This document shows positions 1 to 5,705 of a stretch of DNA of 6,929 nt, piece by piece (within the stretch, counting starts at the first letter, position 1; every line of letters starts with the position of its first letter). The stretch spans positions 1 through 6,929 of the forward strand of contig JAEWIF010000031.1 in assembly GCA_023387335.1 (NCBI GenBank). The letters are read 5' to 3'. Both the position numbers and the translations under genes were made by a program. The DNA is from Pseudomonadota bacterium. GTDB lineage: Bacteria; Pseudomonadota; Gammaproteobacteria; Burkholderiales; Burkholderiaceae_C. The notes under the pieces are model-generated. The model was given only the letters and a program-made list of their open reading frames with translations, was not told the DNA's origin and searched no databases.

Positions 1-7
1 GGCCTGC

Positions 8-108
8 GCCGGGGCTTGCAAGCGTGCCAGGCTAGGCGCGGGTGACGCCGTGTGGTCGATCCACACAAGGAGCCCGTAACGACGCATGGCGCGCTTGCAA
101 GCCCCGGC
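8..108. repeat. 22-bp near-perfect inverted repeat, arms 8-29 and 87-108
   Basis: Bases 8-29 and 87-108 are reverse complements at 21 of 22 positions. The single exception pairs t25 with g91, a G-U wobble in plus-strand RNA. Each arm contains the self-complementary decamer GCTTGCAAGC (14-23 and 93-102). The right arm shares bases 87-88 with an inner stem of the larger folded element and the left arm shares bases 28-29 with its outer stem, so this pairing and the cloverleaf cannot both form in full. The repeat could be a competing RNA fold, or the mark of a duplicated and inverted palindromic unit. No function is recognised. Confidence 0.8.
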
Positions 109-197
109 CCGAAGGGTTGGGCCGATAACGGGGCGCATGCGTCGTTGCGGTCACAGGTCAAGCCGGCAAGGCTTGACCCGCGCCCGCGCCTAGCCTG
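28..197 (+). other. Intergenic element able to fold as a large cloverleaf (candidate structured RNA or palindromic repeat)
   Basis: Four stems are read directly from the sequence. Stem A pairs 28-42 with 183-197 (15 bp perfect), extended by t43-g182 wobble and g44-c181. Hairpin B is 50-55/61-66 (6 bp, 5-nt loop). Stem C pairs 74-88 with 136-150 (15 bp, one t77-g147 wobble) and encloses a further arm, 102-106/129-133 then 107-110/119-122. Hairpin D is 156-164/170-178 (9 bp perfect, loop GGCAA). Together they make a four-way junction of about 170 nt with short joining segments. The two wobbles are G-U only in plus-strand RNA and would be A-C in minus-strand RNA, which is why plus is given. The right end overlaps the last codons and the TAG stop of the minus-strand hydrolase gene. 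I do not match it to a known RNA family. It may be a non-coding RNA, a convergent 3' UTR structure, or a dispersed palindromic DNA repeat. Confidence 0.6.
156..178 (-). terminator. Hairpin 11 bp past the hydrolase stop, possible transcription end without a T-tract
   Basis: A perfect 9-bp stem (156-164/170-178) with a 5-nt loop lies just after the TAG stop of the hydrolase gene when read on the minus strand. Its position suits a 3'-end structure for the three-gene minus-strand group. There is no run of T after it on either strand, so it is not a canonical intrinsic terminator. It may instead be an mRNA-stabilising hairpin, or simply arm D of the larger folded element described here. Confidence 0.35.
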
Positions 198-1245
198 CGC
201 CCCCTTCTCGGCCCAACGCAGGCCCGTTTCTCTGCCGCGCAGGCTCCCCCGCCGCCGCGAGCAGCCAGTCGCCCACGGCGTCGGGCATGTGGCGCACGTT
301 CGACGGCCAGCCGCCCGAAGGAAAGCCCACGTGCCCGCCCGCGTCGGGCTGCCACAGCGTCACCCAGTCGCCCACCTCCCCCGCGCCCGGCAGGCTGCGG
401 GCGGGCACGAAGGGATCGTTGCGTGCGTTGAGCACCAGCGCCGGCAATCGCACGTGCGGCAGGTGCGGCTTGGCGGAGGCGCGCGCGTAGTAGTCGTCGG
501 TGTCGCGGAAGCCGTGCAGCGGCGCGGTGAAGACGTTGTCGAACTCGTAGAGATCGCGCGCGGCCAGCAGCGCCTGTCGGTCGAACAGGCCCGGATGCTG
601 CGCGAGCTTGAGCAGCGCCTTGGGCCGCATCGTGCGCATGAACATGGTCGTGTACACGAGGCGGTTGAAGCCGCGCCCGATGGCCGCGCCGCCGGCGGCC
701 AGGTCGATCGGCGAGCACACGGCCGCGACGGCGTCAGCCAACCGCGTCGCCTGCGTGCCCGCTTCACCCGCCCAGCGCAGCAACGCGTTGCCGCCGAGCG
801 AGACGCCCACCGCGACCAGGGGCCCGGGATGCGCCGCGCGCAGCCGCTCGAGGATCCAGTGCACCTCCTCGTGGTCGCCCGAGTGGTAGGCGCGCGGGCC
901 GAGGTTGAGCTCGCCGCTGCAGCCGCGGAAGTGCGGCACCACGTAGCGCAGGCCCCGCTCGTGGGCGTAGTCGGCGAAGGCCTCGGCGTAGTGGCTGCGC
1001 GAGGAGCCTTCGAGCCCGTGGAACAGCACGAGGAGCGGGCGTTGGGAGTCCGCGCCCGTCGACGCGAGCCAATCGAGGTCCAGGAAATCACCGTCCGGCG
1101 TGCTCCAGCGCTCGCGCCGGTACGAAGGCGGCGCGCCGTTCGTGCGCCGCGCGTACAGCGCGGGCCAGATCGTCTGCAGGTTGCCGCCGGGCAGCCACCA
1201 CGGCGGCGTGTAGTCGAAGCGGAGGTCCGCCTTGGCGGACTTCAA
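190..1245 (-). CDS. YheT-type alpha/beta-hydrolase (predicted esterase)
   Basis: The product is a 351-residue cytoplasmic alpha/beta-hydrolase of the YheT/COG0429 group, predicted serine esterases of uncertain natural substrate. Visible hallmarks are the N-terminal PWWLPGGNLQTIWPAL block (15-30), the oxyanion-region LFHGLEG (74-80), HFRGCSGE (105-112) and the nucleophile elbow GVSLG with Ser149. The acid is probably Asp277 in NARNDPF and the base His305 in GGHVGF, so the triad is complete. No in-frame ATG lies near the N-terminus. The start chosen is TTG at 1243-1245, whose last two bases overlap the TGA stop of the upstream gene. No clear Shine-Dalgarno sequence is seen, so translation is probably coupled to that gene. 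The last 20 or so residues (AAGEPARQRN onward) are low-complexity and run into the inverted-repeat element, which supplies the TAG stop. The family call is firm; the start and the physiological role are less so. Confidence 0.9.
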   Translation of the reverse strand: MKSAKADLRFDYTPPWWLPGGNLQTIWPALYARRTNGAPPSYRRERWSTPDGDFLDLDWLASTGADSQRPLLVLFHGLEGSSRSHYAEAFADYAHERGLRYVVPHFRGCSGELNLGPRAYHSGDHEEVHWILERLRAAHPGPLVAVGVSLGGNALLRWAGEAGTQATRLADAVAAVCSPIDLAAGGAAIGRGFNRLVYTTMFMRTMRPKALLKLAQHPGLFDRQALLAARDLYEFDNVFTAPLHGFRDTDDYYARASAKPHLPHVRLPALVLNARNDPFVPARSLPGAGEVGDWVTLWQPDAGGHVGFPSGGWPSNVRHMPDAVGDWLLAAAGEPARQRNGPALGREGGAG

Positions 1246-1691
1246 TGCAGCACCGAGGGCGTGTCCGAGACTTCCTGGATTTCGCTGGCGGTGCCGGGGC
1301 TCGCGTGGTGGGCCACCATGCGCCAGCCCTGCGCGGTCTTGTGATAGATGTTGGTGGCGATCACCCACGCCTGCCGCGGCCCTTGCGGCGTGATCACTTC
1401 CACCCGCTCGAGCAGGTTGTGCATGCAGCTGGCCACCGACACCACCTTGCGCACCCGCTCCGGCCAGGCGCGGATGCTGCCGTTGGCGAACATCGCCTCG
1501 AAGGTGGCGCGGATCGCCACCGCCCCCACCACCCGCGGTCCGCCGGGATGGATGCAGACGATGTCGTCCTCGTCGGCCCAGCAGGCCATGAGCTTCTCGA
1601 TGTCGGCGTTCTGCAGGGCGTCGTAGAAAGCGGCCTCGACGTCGTCGGCGTCGCCTTCGAGGTTGGCGGCCTGGAGCTTGGACTTGCGCAT
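1242..1691 (-). CDS. SnoaL/NTF2-like family protein
   Basis: This 149-residue protein has the size and layout of a single cone-shaped NTF2/SnoaL-like domain (about residues 16-132). An N-terminal helix (DVEAAFYDALQNADIEKLMACW) is followed by the characteristic DDIVCIHPGGPRVVG stretch, then FEAMF and a run of beta strands ending in GWRMVAHHASP. This matches the SnoaL_3-like branch found in many proteobacteria, whose members bind small molecules or act as isomerases or accessory subunits. No signal peptide is seen, so it is probably cytoplasmic. The ATG start lies 18 bp after the upstream NAD(P)-binding gene. The TGA stop overlaps the probable TTG start of the hydrolase gene, which suggests translational coupling and a shared pathway. 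The substrate is unknown and no catalytic residues can be assigned with confidence. Confidence 0.85.
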   Translation of the reverse strand: MRKSKLQAANLEGDADDVEAAFYDALQNADIEKLMACWADEDDIVCIHPGGPRVVGAVAIRATFEAMFANGSIRAWPERVRKVVSVASCMHNLLERVEVITPQGPRQAWVIATNIYHKTAQGWRMVAHHASPGTASEIQEVSDTPSVLH

Positions 1692-1709
1692 CGGCGGGAT
1701 TTTGCCGAA

Positions 1710-2459
1710 TCAGGCGCCCAGCCATTGGCGCACGGCCATCCGCAGGTCGCCCTGGGCGGCGCGCCACACGGTCTCGGGCGCGGCCACGTGGATGCCCGGC
1801 GGCGCCAGCTGCAGGGCCGCGGCCACGAACTCGGCCACCTTCTGCGAGCGCACCGGCTGCTCGCTGCTGGGAACCATGTACTTGAAGATCGACAGCATCC
1901 AGTGCGCGACTGCCGGCAGCCAGCCCGCCCTGGCCGGCGGCGCCGGCTTCTGGGCCGATCGCACGATGAGCAGCCGCTCGAAGCCCTGGGCCGCGACCGC
2001 ATGCTCATCCAGGTTGGCCAGGCCGCGCTTGAGCGCTTCGGGCAGCCGGCCCTGCGCGTGCGGCAGCACCACGGCCAGCGTGGTGACGCCGCTGCGGCGC
2101 ATCCATTGCGCCAGCGCCGGCAACTGTTCGGGCGAGGGAGTCCACAGGGCGCGTTCGCGGTCGTAGAAGAGCCGTGGCGGATCGAACAGGACGACGCCGG
2201 TGTCGGCAGCCCCGGGCGGCCACGACGCCGGGTCCTCGCCCGGCACGACGGTGGTGCCGACGCCGCGCAGGCCCGCCATGATGGGTTCGCGCGCCAGCAC
2301 CTGCGTGGTTCCGAACTGCTGCAGGCCGACGAGACGGCGCAGCACTTCGTTGCCCAGCACGCCCGTGGCACCGGCGATCACCAGCCGGGGCCGCGGCGGT
2401 CCGGCCGCGGGCACGCCGCGCGCGGCGGCCTGCAGGGCTTGAAGTGGCGCATCCGGCAT
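1710..2459 (-). CDS. Rossmann-fold NAD(P)-binding protein (atypical short-chain dehydrogenase-like)
   Basis: The product is a 249-residue protein with a clear dinucleotide-binding start: strand RLVIAG, then G30-A-T-G33-V-L-G36 and helix NEVLRRLVG. This is the GxxGxxG pattern of atypical or extended SDR proteins of the NAD(P)H-binding/HTATIP2-like type. Later strands (GVVLFDPP, LAVVLPHA, RLLIVRSA) fit a Rossmann fold. The usual Tyr-x-x-x-Lys catalytic pair is not seen, so it may be a cofactor sensor or a non-canonical reductase. The segment WLPAVAHWMLSIFKYM (about 180-195) is unusually hydrophobic and could contact lipid or a bulky substrate. Residues 1-24 are Ala/Pro-rich and probably disordered. 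It is the first gene of the minus-strand group, with its start 47 bp from the divergent lemA start. The ribosome site is weak (GAAGG, about 13 bp upstream), so a later start cannot be excluded. Confidence 0.8.
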   Translation of the reverse strand: MPDAPLQALQAAARGVPAAGPPRPRLVIAGATGVLGNEVLRRLVGLQQFGTTQVLAREPIMAGLRGVGTTVVPGEDPASWPPGAADTGVVLFDPPRLFYDRERALWTPSPEQLPALAQWMRRSGVTTLAVVLPHAQGRLPEALKRGLANLDEHAVAAQGFERLLIVRSAQKPAPPARAGWLPAVAHWMLSIFKYMVPSSEQPVRSQKVAEFVAAALQLAPPGIHVAAPETVWRAAQGDLRMAVRQWLGA

Positions 2460-2492
2460 CGCATCTATGCTACCTTCGCCCCGACCTTCGCC

Positions 2493-2498
2493 AAGGAG
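2493..2498 (+). promoter_or_regulatory. Ribosome binding site of the lemA-family gene
   Basis: AAGGAG lies 8 bp before the ATG at 2507. It fixes that ATG as the start, rather than the in-frame ATG at 2444, which lies inside the divergent gene. The spacer contains the palindrome CTTGCAAG. Confidence 0.85.
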
Positions 2499-2506
2499 CT
2501 TGCAAG

Positions 2507-3148
2507 ATGAAACGCTGGTTCGCCGTCCTCGCCGCCGTCCTCGTGCTCACCGGCTGCGGCTACAACGACTTCCAGCGCCTGGACGAACAGACCAAGTCGG
2601 CCTGGAGCGAAGTGCTCAACCAGTACCAGCGCCGCGCCGACCTGGTTCCGAACCTCGTCGCCACGGTCAAGGGCGAAGCCAACTTCGAGCAGGAGACGCT
2701 CACCCGCGTGGTCGAGGCGCGCGCCAAGGCCACCTCGGTGCAGGTGACCCCCGAGACGCTGAACGACCCGCAGGCCTTCCAGCGCTTCCAGCAGGCGCAG
2801 GGCGAGCTGTCCAGCGCGCTCAGCCGGCTGCTGGTGGTCAGCGAGCGCTATCCGGACCTCAAGGCCAACCAGGGCTTCCGCGACCTGCGCGTGCAGCTCG
2901 AAGGCACGGAGAACCGCATCACCGTCGCGCGCAACCGCTACATCCAGTCGGTGCAGGAGTACAACGTGCTCGCGCGCAGCTTTCCGACCAACCTGACGGC
3001 GATGGTCTTCAACTACGACCCCAAGCCGACGTTCACGGTGCAGAACGAGGCGCAGATCTCCACGCCGCCGCAGGTGGACTTCGGCCGGCCCGCTTCCGCG
3101 CCGGCGGCGGCGCCCAGCACGCCCGCGAGCGGCACGCCCACCCGCTGA
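2507..3148 (+). CDS. lemA: LemA family lipoprotein
   Basis: The product is a 213-residue LemA-family protein. The N-terminus is a lipoprotein signal (MKRW, then a hydrophobic run) with lipobox LTGC. Cys17 is the predicted lipidation site, so the protein is probably anchored to a membrane on the periplasmic side. The LemA domain covers about residues 19-190. It has the typical long alpha-helical pattern, with the conserved QYQRRADLVPNLVATVKG block and the helix-rich NRITVARNRYIQSVQEYN segment, followed by the family motif SFPTN. The last 20 or so residues are a Pro/Ala/Ser-rich linker-like tail. A strong ribosome site (2493-2498) supports the start. It is the first gene of an operon with two TPM-domain genes, a pairing seen in many bacteria. 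The molecular function of LemA is not settled; an envelope role alongside the TPM proteins is inferred. Confidence 0.95.
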   Translation: MKRWFAVLAAVLVLTGCGYNDFQRLDEQTKSAWSEVLNQYQRRADLVPNLVATVKGEANFEQETLTRVVEARAKATSVQVTPETLNDPQAFQRFQQAQGELSSALSRLLVVSERYPDLKANQGFRDLRVQLEGTENRITVARNRYIQSVQEYNVLARSFPTNLTAMVFNYDPKPTFTVQNEAQISTPPQVDFGRPASAPAAAPSTPASGTPTR

Positions 3149-3173
3149 CGCAGGCGCGGCCGGGCTGACCCGC

Positions 3174-4091
3174 GTGAAGCGGCTCCTCGCCTTCCTTCTC
3201 ACCGCCCTGCTCTGGCTCGGCGCGGCCTGGGCGCAGGGCGTGCTGCCGGTGCCCGCGCTCACCGCGCGCGTCATCGACCAGACCGGCACCCTGGACGACA
3301 TCCAGCGCCAGGGCCTGGAGCAGAAGCTGGCGGCGTTCGAGCAGCGCAAGGGCACGCAGATCGCGATCCTGGTCGTGCCCACCACCCAGCCCGAGGACAT
3401 CTCCAGCTACGCCAACCGCGTGGCCAACGCCTGGAAGATCGGGCGTCGCGACGTCGGTGACGGCGTGGTGGTCATCGTGGCCAAGGACGACCGGCGCGTG
3501 CGCATCGAAGTCGCGAAGACGCTCGAAGGCGCCATCCCCGACCTGGCGGCGCGGCAGATCATCGACGAGGTGGTGACGCCTCGCTTCCGGCAGAACGATT
3601 TCGCGGGCGGGCTGCAGGCGGCCACCGACCGGCTGATCGCTCGCATCGAGGGCGAAGGGCTGCGCGATCCGGAACAACGGCAACGCGCGCCTTCGGGCAT
3701 TGCCGGCTTCGACTGGTTCGACCTCGCGATCTTCCTGTTCTTCGCCGTGCCCATCATGGGTGGCGTGCTGCGCGGCATCTTCGGCGGCAAGCTGGGCGCG
3801 CTGTTCACCGGAGGCGGCACGGGGTTGCTGGCGCTGCTGTTCACGTCCAGCGTGCCGGTCGCGGTGATCGCCGGCGTGGTCGCGCTCATCGTGTCGCTGG
3901 TGTCGGGCGGGCTCGGCCTCGGCGGACCGGCGCGCCGGTCACGCGGCGGCCACTGGGGCGGCGGCCCCTACATCGGTACCGGCGGCTGGGGTGGTGGAGG
4001 CGGCGGCGGTTGGGGCGGCGGCGGAGGCGGTGGCTTCAGCTCCGGCGGTGGCGGCGATTTCGGCGGCGGTGGCGCCTCGGGAGACTGGTGA
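3174..4091 (+). CDS. TPM-domain membrane protein with Gly-rich tail (YgcG type)
   Basis: The product is a 305-residue TPM-domain protein of the YgcG type. A signal peptide (1-20, cleavage after AWA) is followed by an extracytoplasmic TPM domain at about 32-160. That domain shows the family pattern VIDQTGTL, GTQIAILVVPTT, ANAWKIGRRDVGDGVVVIVA and a final FAGGLQAATDRLIARI. Hydrophobic segments at about 181-201 and 218-254 form one or more membrane spans. The end (about 258-305) is a Gly/Trp/Phe-rich low-complexity tail finishing in SGDW, as usual for this family. The start is GTG at 3174, 25 bp after the lemA stop; the ribosome site is weak, and the start is supported by the signal peptide directly after it. 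Some TPM proteins have been reported as phosphatases (plant TLP18.3) or photosystem repair factors, but the activity here is unknown. The stop overlaps the next gene by one base. Confidence 0.92.
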   Translation: MKRLLAFLLTALLWLGAAWAQGVLPVPALTARVIDQTGTLDDIQRQGLEQKLAAFEQRKGTQIAILVVPTTQPEDISSYANRVANAWKIGRRDVGDGVVVIVAKDDRRVRIEVAKTLEGAIPDLAARQIIDEVVTPRFRQNDFAGGLQAATDRLIARIEGEGLRDPEQRQRAPSGIAGFDWFDLAIFLFFAVPIMGGVLRGIFGGKLGALFTGGGTGLLALLFTSSVPVAVIAGVVALIVSLVSGGLGLGGPARRSRGGHWGGGPYIGTGGWGGGGGGGWGGGGGGGFSSGGGGDFGGGGASGDW

Positions 4092-4600
4092 TGCTGCGCA
4101 GAATGATGCGGATCCTGCGGCACCGCTGGATCGACGAAGCGGACACGCGCCGCGCCATCCCGCCGGCGCTGGTGGAGCGGCTCACGCGCCGCGTCGCGGC
4201 CAGCGAGCAGCGCCACAGCGGCGAGGTGCGCATCTATGTCGAAGCGGGCCTGCCCCTGAGCTACCTGTGGCGCGACGCCAAGGCGCGCGAGCGCGCCATC
4301 GCCATGTTCGGCAAGCTGCGCGTGTGGGACACCGAGCAGAACAACGGCGTGCTGATCTACCTGCTGCTGGCCGAACATGCGATCGAGATCGTGGCCGACC
4401 GCGGTCTCGCGCAGAAGGTCGATCCCGGCACGTGGCAGGCGATCGTGCAGCACATGCGTGAATCGTTCCGCCAGGACCGCTTCGAGGACGGGCTCACGCA
4501 GGCGCTGGAGGAAGTGTCGGCGCTGCTGGTGGAGCACTTCCCGCTGGCGCCGGGGGCGCCCGACCCGAACGAGCTGCCGGACGAGCCGGTGCTCGGCTGA
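4091..4600 (+). CDS. Second TPM-domain protein, no signal peptide
   Basis: The product is a 169-residue protein with a TPM-like domain at about 25-140. Recognisable blocks are SGEVRIYVEAG, AMFGKLRVWDTEQNNGVLIYLLLAEHAIEIVADRGL and a C-terminal helix with FEDGLTQALEEVSALL. The N-terminus (MLRRMMRILRHRW) is basic with no hydrophobic stretch, so it is probably cytoplasmic or peripheral to the membrane. The chosen ATG at 4091-4093 overlaps the previous TGA (TGATG), indicating translational coupling; a GTG three bases earlier is an alternative. It is the third gene of the lemA operon, so the operon encodes one exported and one non-exported TPM protein. The acidic/Pro-rich C-terminus (about 151-169) is probably flexible. 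Its stop lies 4 bp from the stop of the convergent substrate-binding gene, and no terminator hairpin was seen between them. The biochemical role is unknown. Confidence 0.9.
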   Translation: MLRRMMRILRHRWIDEADTRRAIPPALVERLTRRVAASEQRHSGEVRIYVEAGLPLSYLWRDAKARERAIAMFGKLRVWDTEQNNGVLIYLLLAEHAIEIVADRGLAQKVDPGTWQAIVQHMRESFRQDRFEDGLTQALEEVSALLVEHFPLAPGAPDPNELPDEPVLG

Positions 4601-4604
4601 CTTC

Positions 4605-5705
4605 CTATTCGCGCACTTCGCCGTTGGGCCGCAGCAGCGCCATGCCGACGTAGCTGCCGCCGTGGCGGAAGCCGGGCTTGAAGTCGACCACGTAGCCGCC
4701 GGCATCGAACCGGCCCAGGGCCGACAGCGAGCGATGCAGCGTGGCGCGCGTGAGGTCCTTGCCCGCGCGGCGCATGCCTTCCACCAGCACCTTGGCCGCG
4801 ATGCACGATTCCAGCGACGTGACCGACATGGCTTCCTTGTGGCCCGCGCCGGTCCAGGCCTCGGTGCACTCGCGCACCACCGCGACCGATTTCGCGCGCG
4901 GCGTGGGCACGGTGATCGACACCGAGACGCCGGTGGCCTGTTCGCCCAGCGCCTTGGCGAGCTGGCTGGCACCGGCGAACGACAGGCTCGTGATCATGGT
5001 CGCGCGGCCGCCCGCCTTCAGGCGCTTGATCATCTGCGCCGCGGGTGCATAGAGGGTGGTCACCACCAGCACCTGCGGATCGGCGGCCAGCACCGCCTTG
5101 AAGTCGGCGTCCGTGATGTCCGCGTTGCGCTTGATCGGAAGCGAGACCGGTTCCTTCTGGAACTTCTTGAGCACGGCGGCGACCGTCTCGAAGTTCTGCT
5201 TGCCCACCGTGTCGTCGTAGTGCAGCACGGCCACGCGGGTGGAGCCGAGGTTGCCCCAGAAGTTGATGATCTTGTCGATCTCGTCGGCGTAGGTGGCGCG
5301 CACCGTGTAGACGAACTCGTTCTGCTTGCGGATGGTGTCGGCGCCGGTGAAGGGCGCGAAGAACGGCACCTTGTTCTCGGCCACCGTCGGCATCGCGGGG
5401 ATGCTCAGGGTCGACGAGGCGTAGCCGAACAGCGCGACCACGTTCTCGTCGGTCACGAGCTTCTTCGTGTTCTCGCCGGAGAGCTTGGTCTGGTTGGCGT
5501 CGTCCAGCGTCACGAGCTTCAGCTTGCCCTGCGGCAGGCCGCCGGCCTGGTTGACCTTCTGGAAATAGGCCAGCGCGCCATTGCGGATGTCGTTGCCCAG
5601 TTCCGCGTTGGCGCCGGTGAGGGGCGCCGACTGGCCGACGACGATCTCCTGGGCCAGTGACAGGACGGGGGCGGCTGCGAGCAGAAGGCAGGCCAGGATG
5701 CGCAC
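4605..5705 (-). CDS. ABC-type branched-chain amino acid (LivK-like) substrate-binding protein
   Basis: The product is a 366-residue periplasmic binding protein of the type I fold, Leu/Ile/Val-binding family (Peripla_BP_6). The signal peptide is residues 1-18, with cleavage SLA|QE. The mature protein opens with IVVGQSAPLTGANAELGNDIRNG, the standard first ligand-lobe segment, then VNQAGGLPQGKLKLVTLDDA and the hinge-region FFAPFTGADTIR; the second lobe starts at about TRVAVLHYDD. Cys280 and Cys301 may form a disulfide. The GTG start at 5703-5705 is chosen because AAGGAG lies 5 bp upstream and the signal peptide starts there; a longer upstream ATG frame has no such support. No permease or ATPase genes are in the window, so it appears to be a solitary binding protein. 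Its ligand cannot be told from sequence; amino acids, amides or aromatic acids are all known for the family. Confidence 0.92.
   Translation of the reverse strand: MRILACLLLAAAPVLSLAQEIVVGQSAPLTGANAELGNDIRNGALAYFQKVNQAGGLPQGKLKLVTLDDANQTKLSGENTKKLVTDENVVALFGYASSTLSIPAMPTVAENKVPFFAPFTGADTIRKQNEFVYTVRATYADEIDKIINFWGNLGSTRVAVLHYDDTVGKQNFETVAAVLKKFQKEPVSLPIKRNADITDADFKAVLAADPQVLVVTTLYAPAAQMIKRLKAGGRATMITSLSFAGASQLAKALGEQATGVSVSITVPTPRAKSVAVVRECTEAWTGAGHKEAMSVTSLESCIAAKVLVEGMRRAGKDLTRATLHRSLSALGRFDAGGYVVDFKPGFRHGGSYVGMALLRPNGEVRE

Noticed and set aside
3..35. C-terminal end of a plus-strand gene stopping at TAG 33-35
   Set aside because: The frame is open for only ten codons inside the window and shows no recognisable sequence. 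It is noted as a possibility but not supportable as a feature.
28..197. tRNA or tmRNA gene, because of the cloverleaf shape
   Set aside because: The stems are far too long, there is no TTCGANNC T-loop or CCA end, and the total length and arm sizes do not fit either class.
116..217. Possible integron attC site (GTTGGGC at 116-122, GCCCAAC at 211-217)
   Set aside because: The two core-like heptamers are in the wrong order for a single attC on either strand, and no integrase or cassette structure is present.
2439..2471. Sigma-70 promoter for lemA (TTGAAG at 2439 and TATGCT at 2466)
   Set aside because: Each box matches only 4 of 6 consensus bases and the spacer is 21 bp, too long for a credible promoter.
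52..2510. Long plus-strand open frames (52-1344 and 1245-2510) across the minus-strand genes
   Set aside because: They are antisense frames kept open by high GC. Their translations are Arg/His/Ala-rich without domain patterns, while the opposite strand encodes clear protein families over the same bases.
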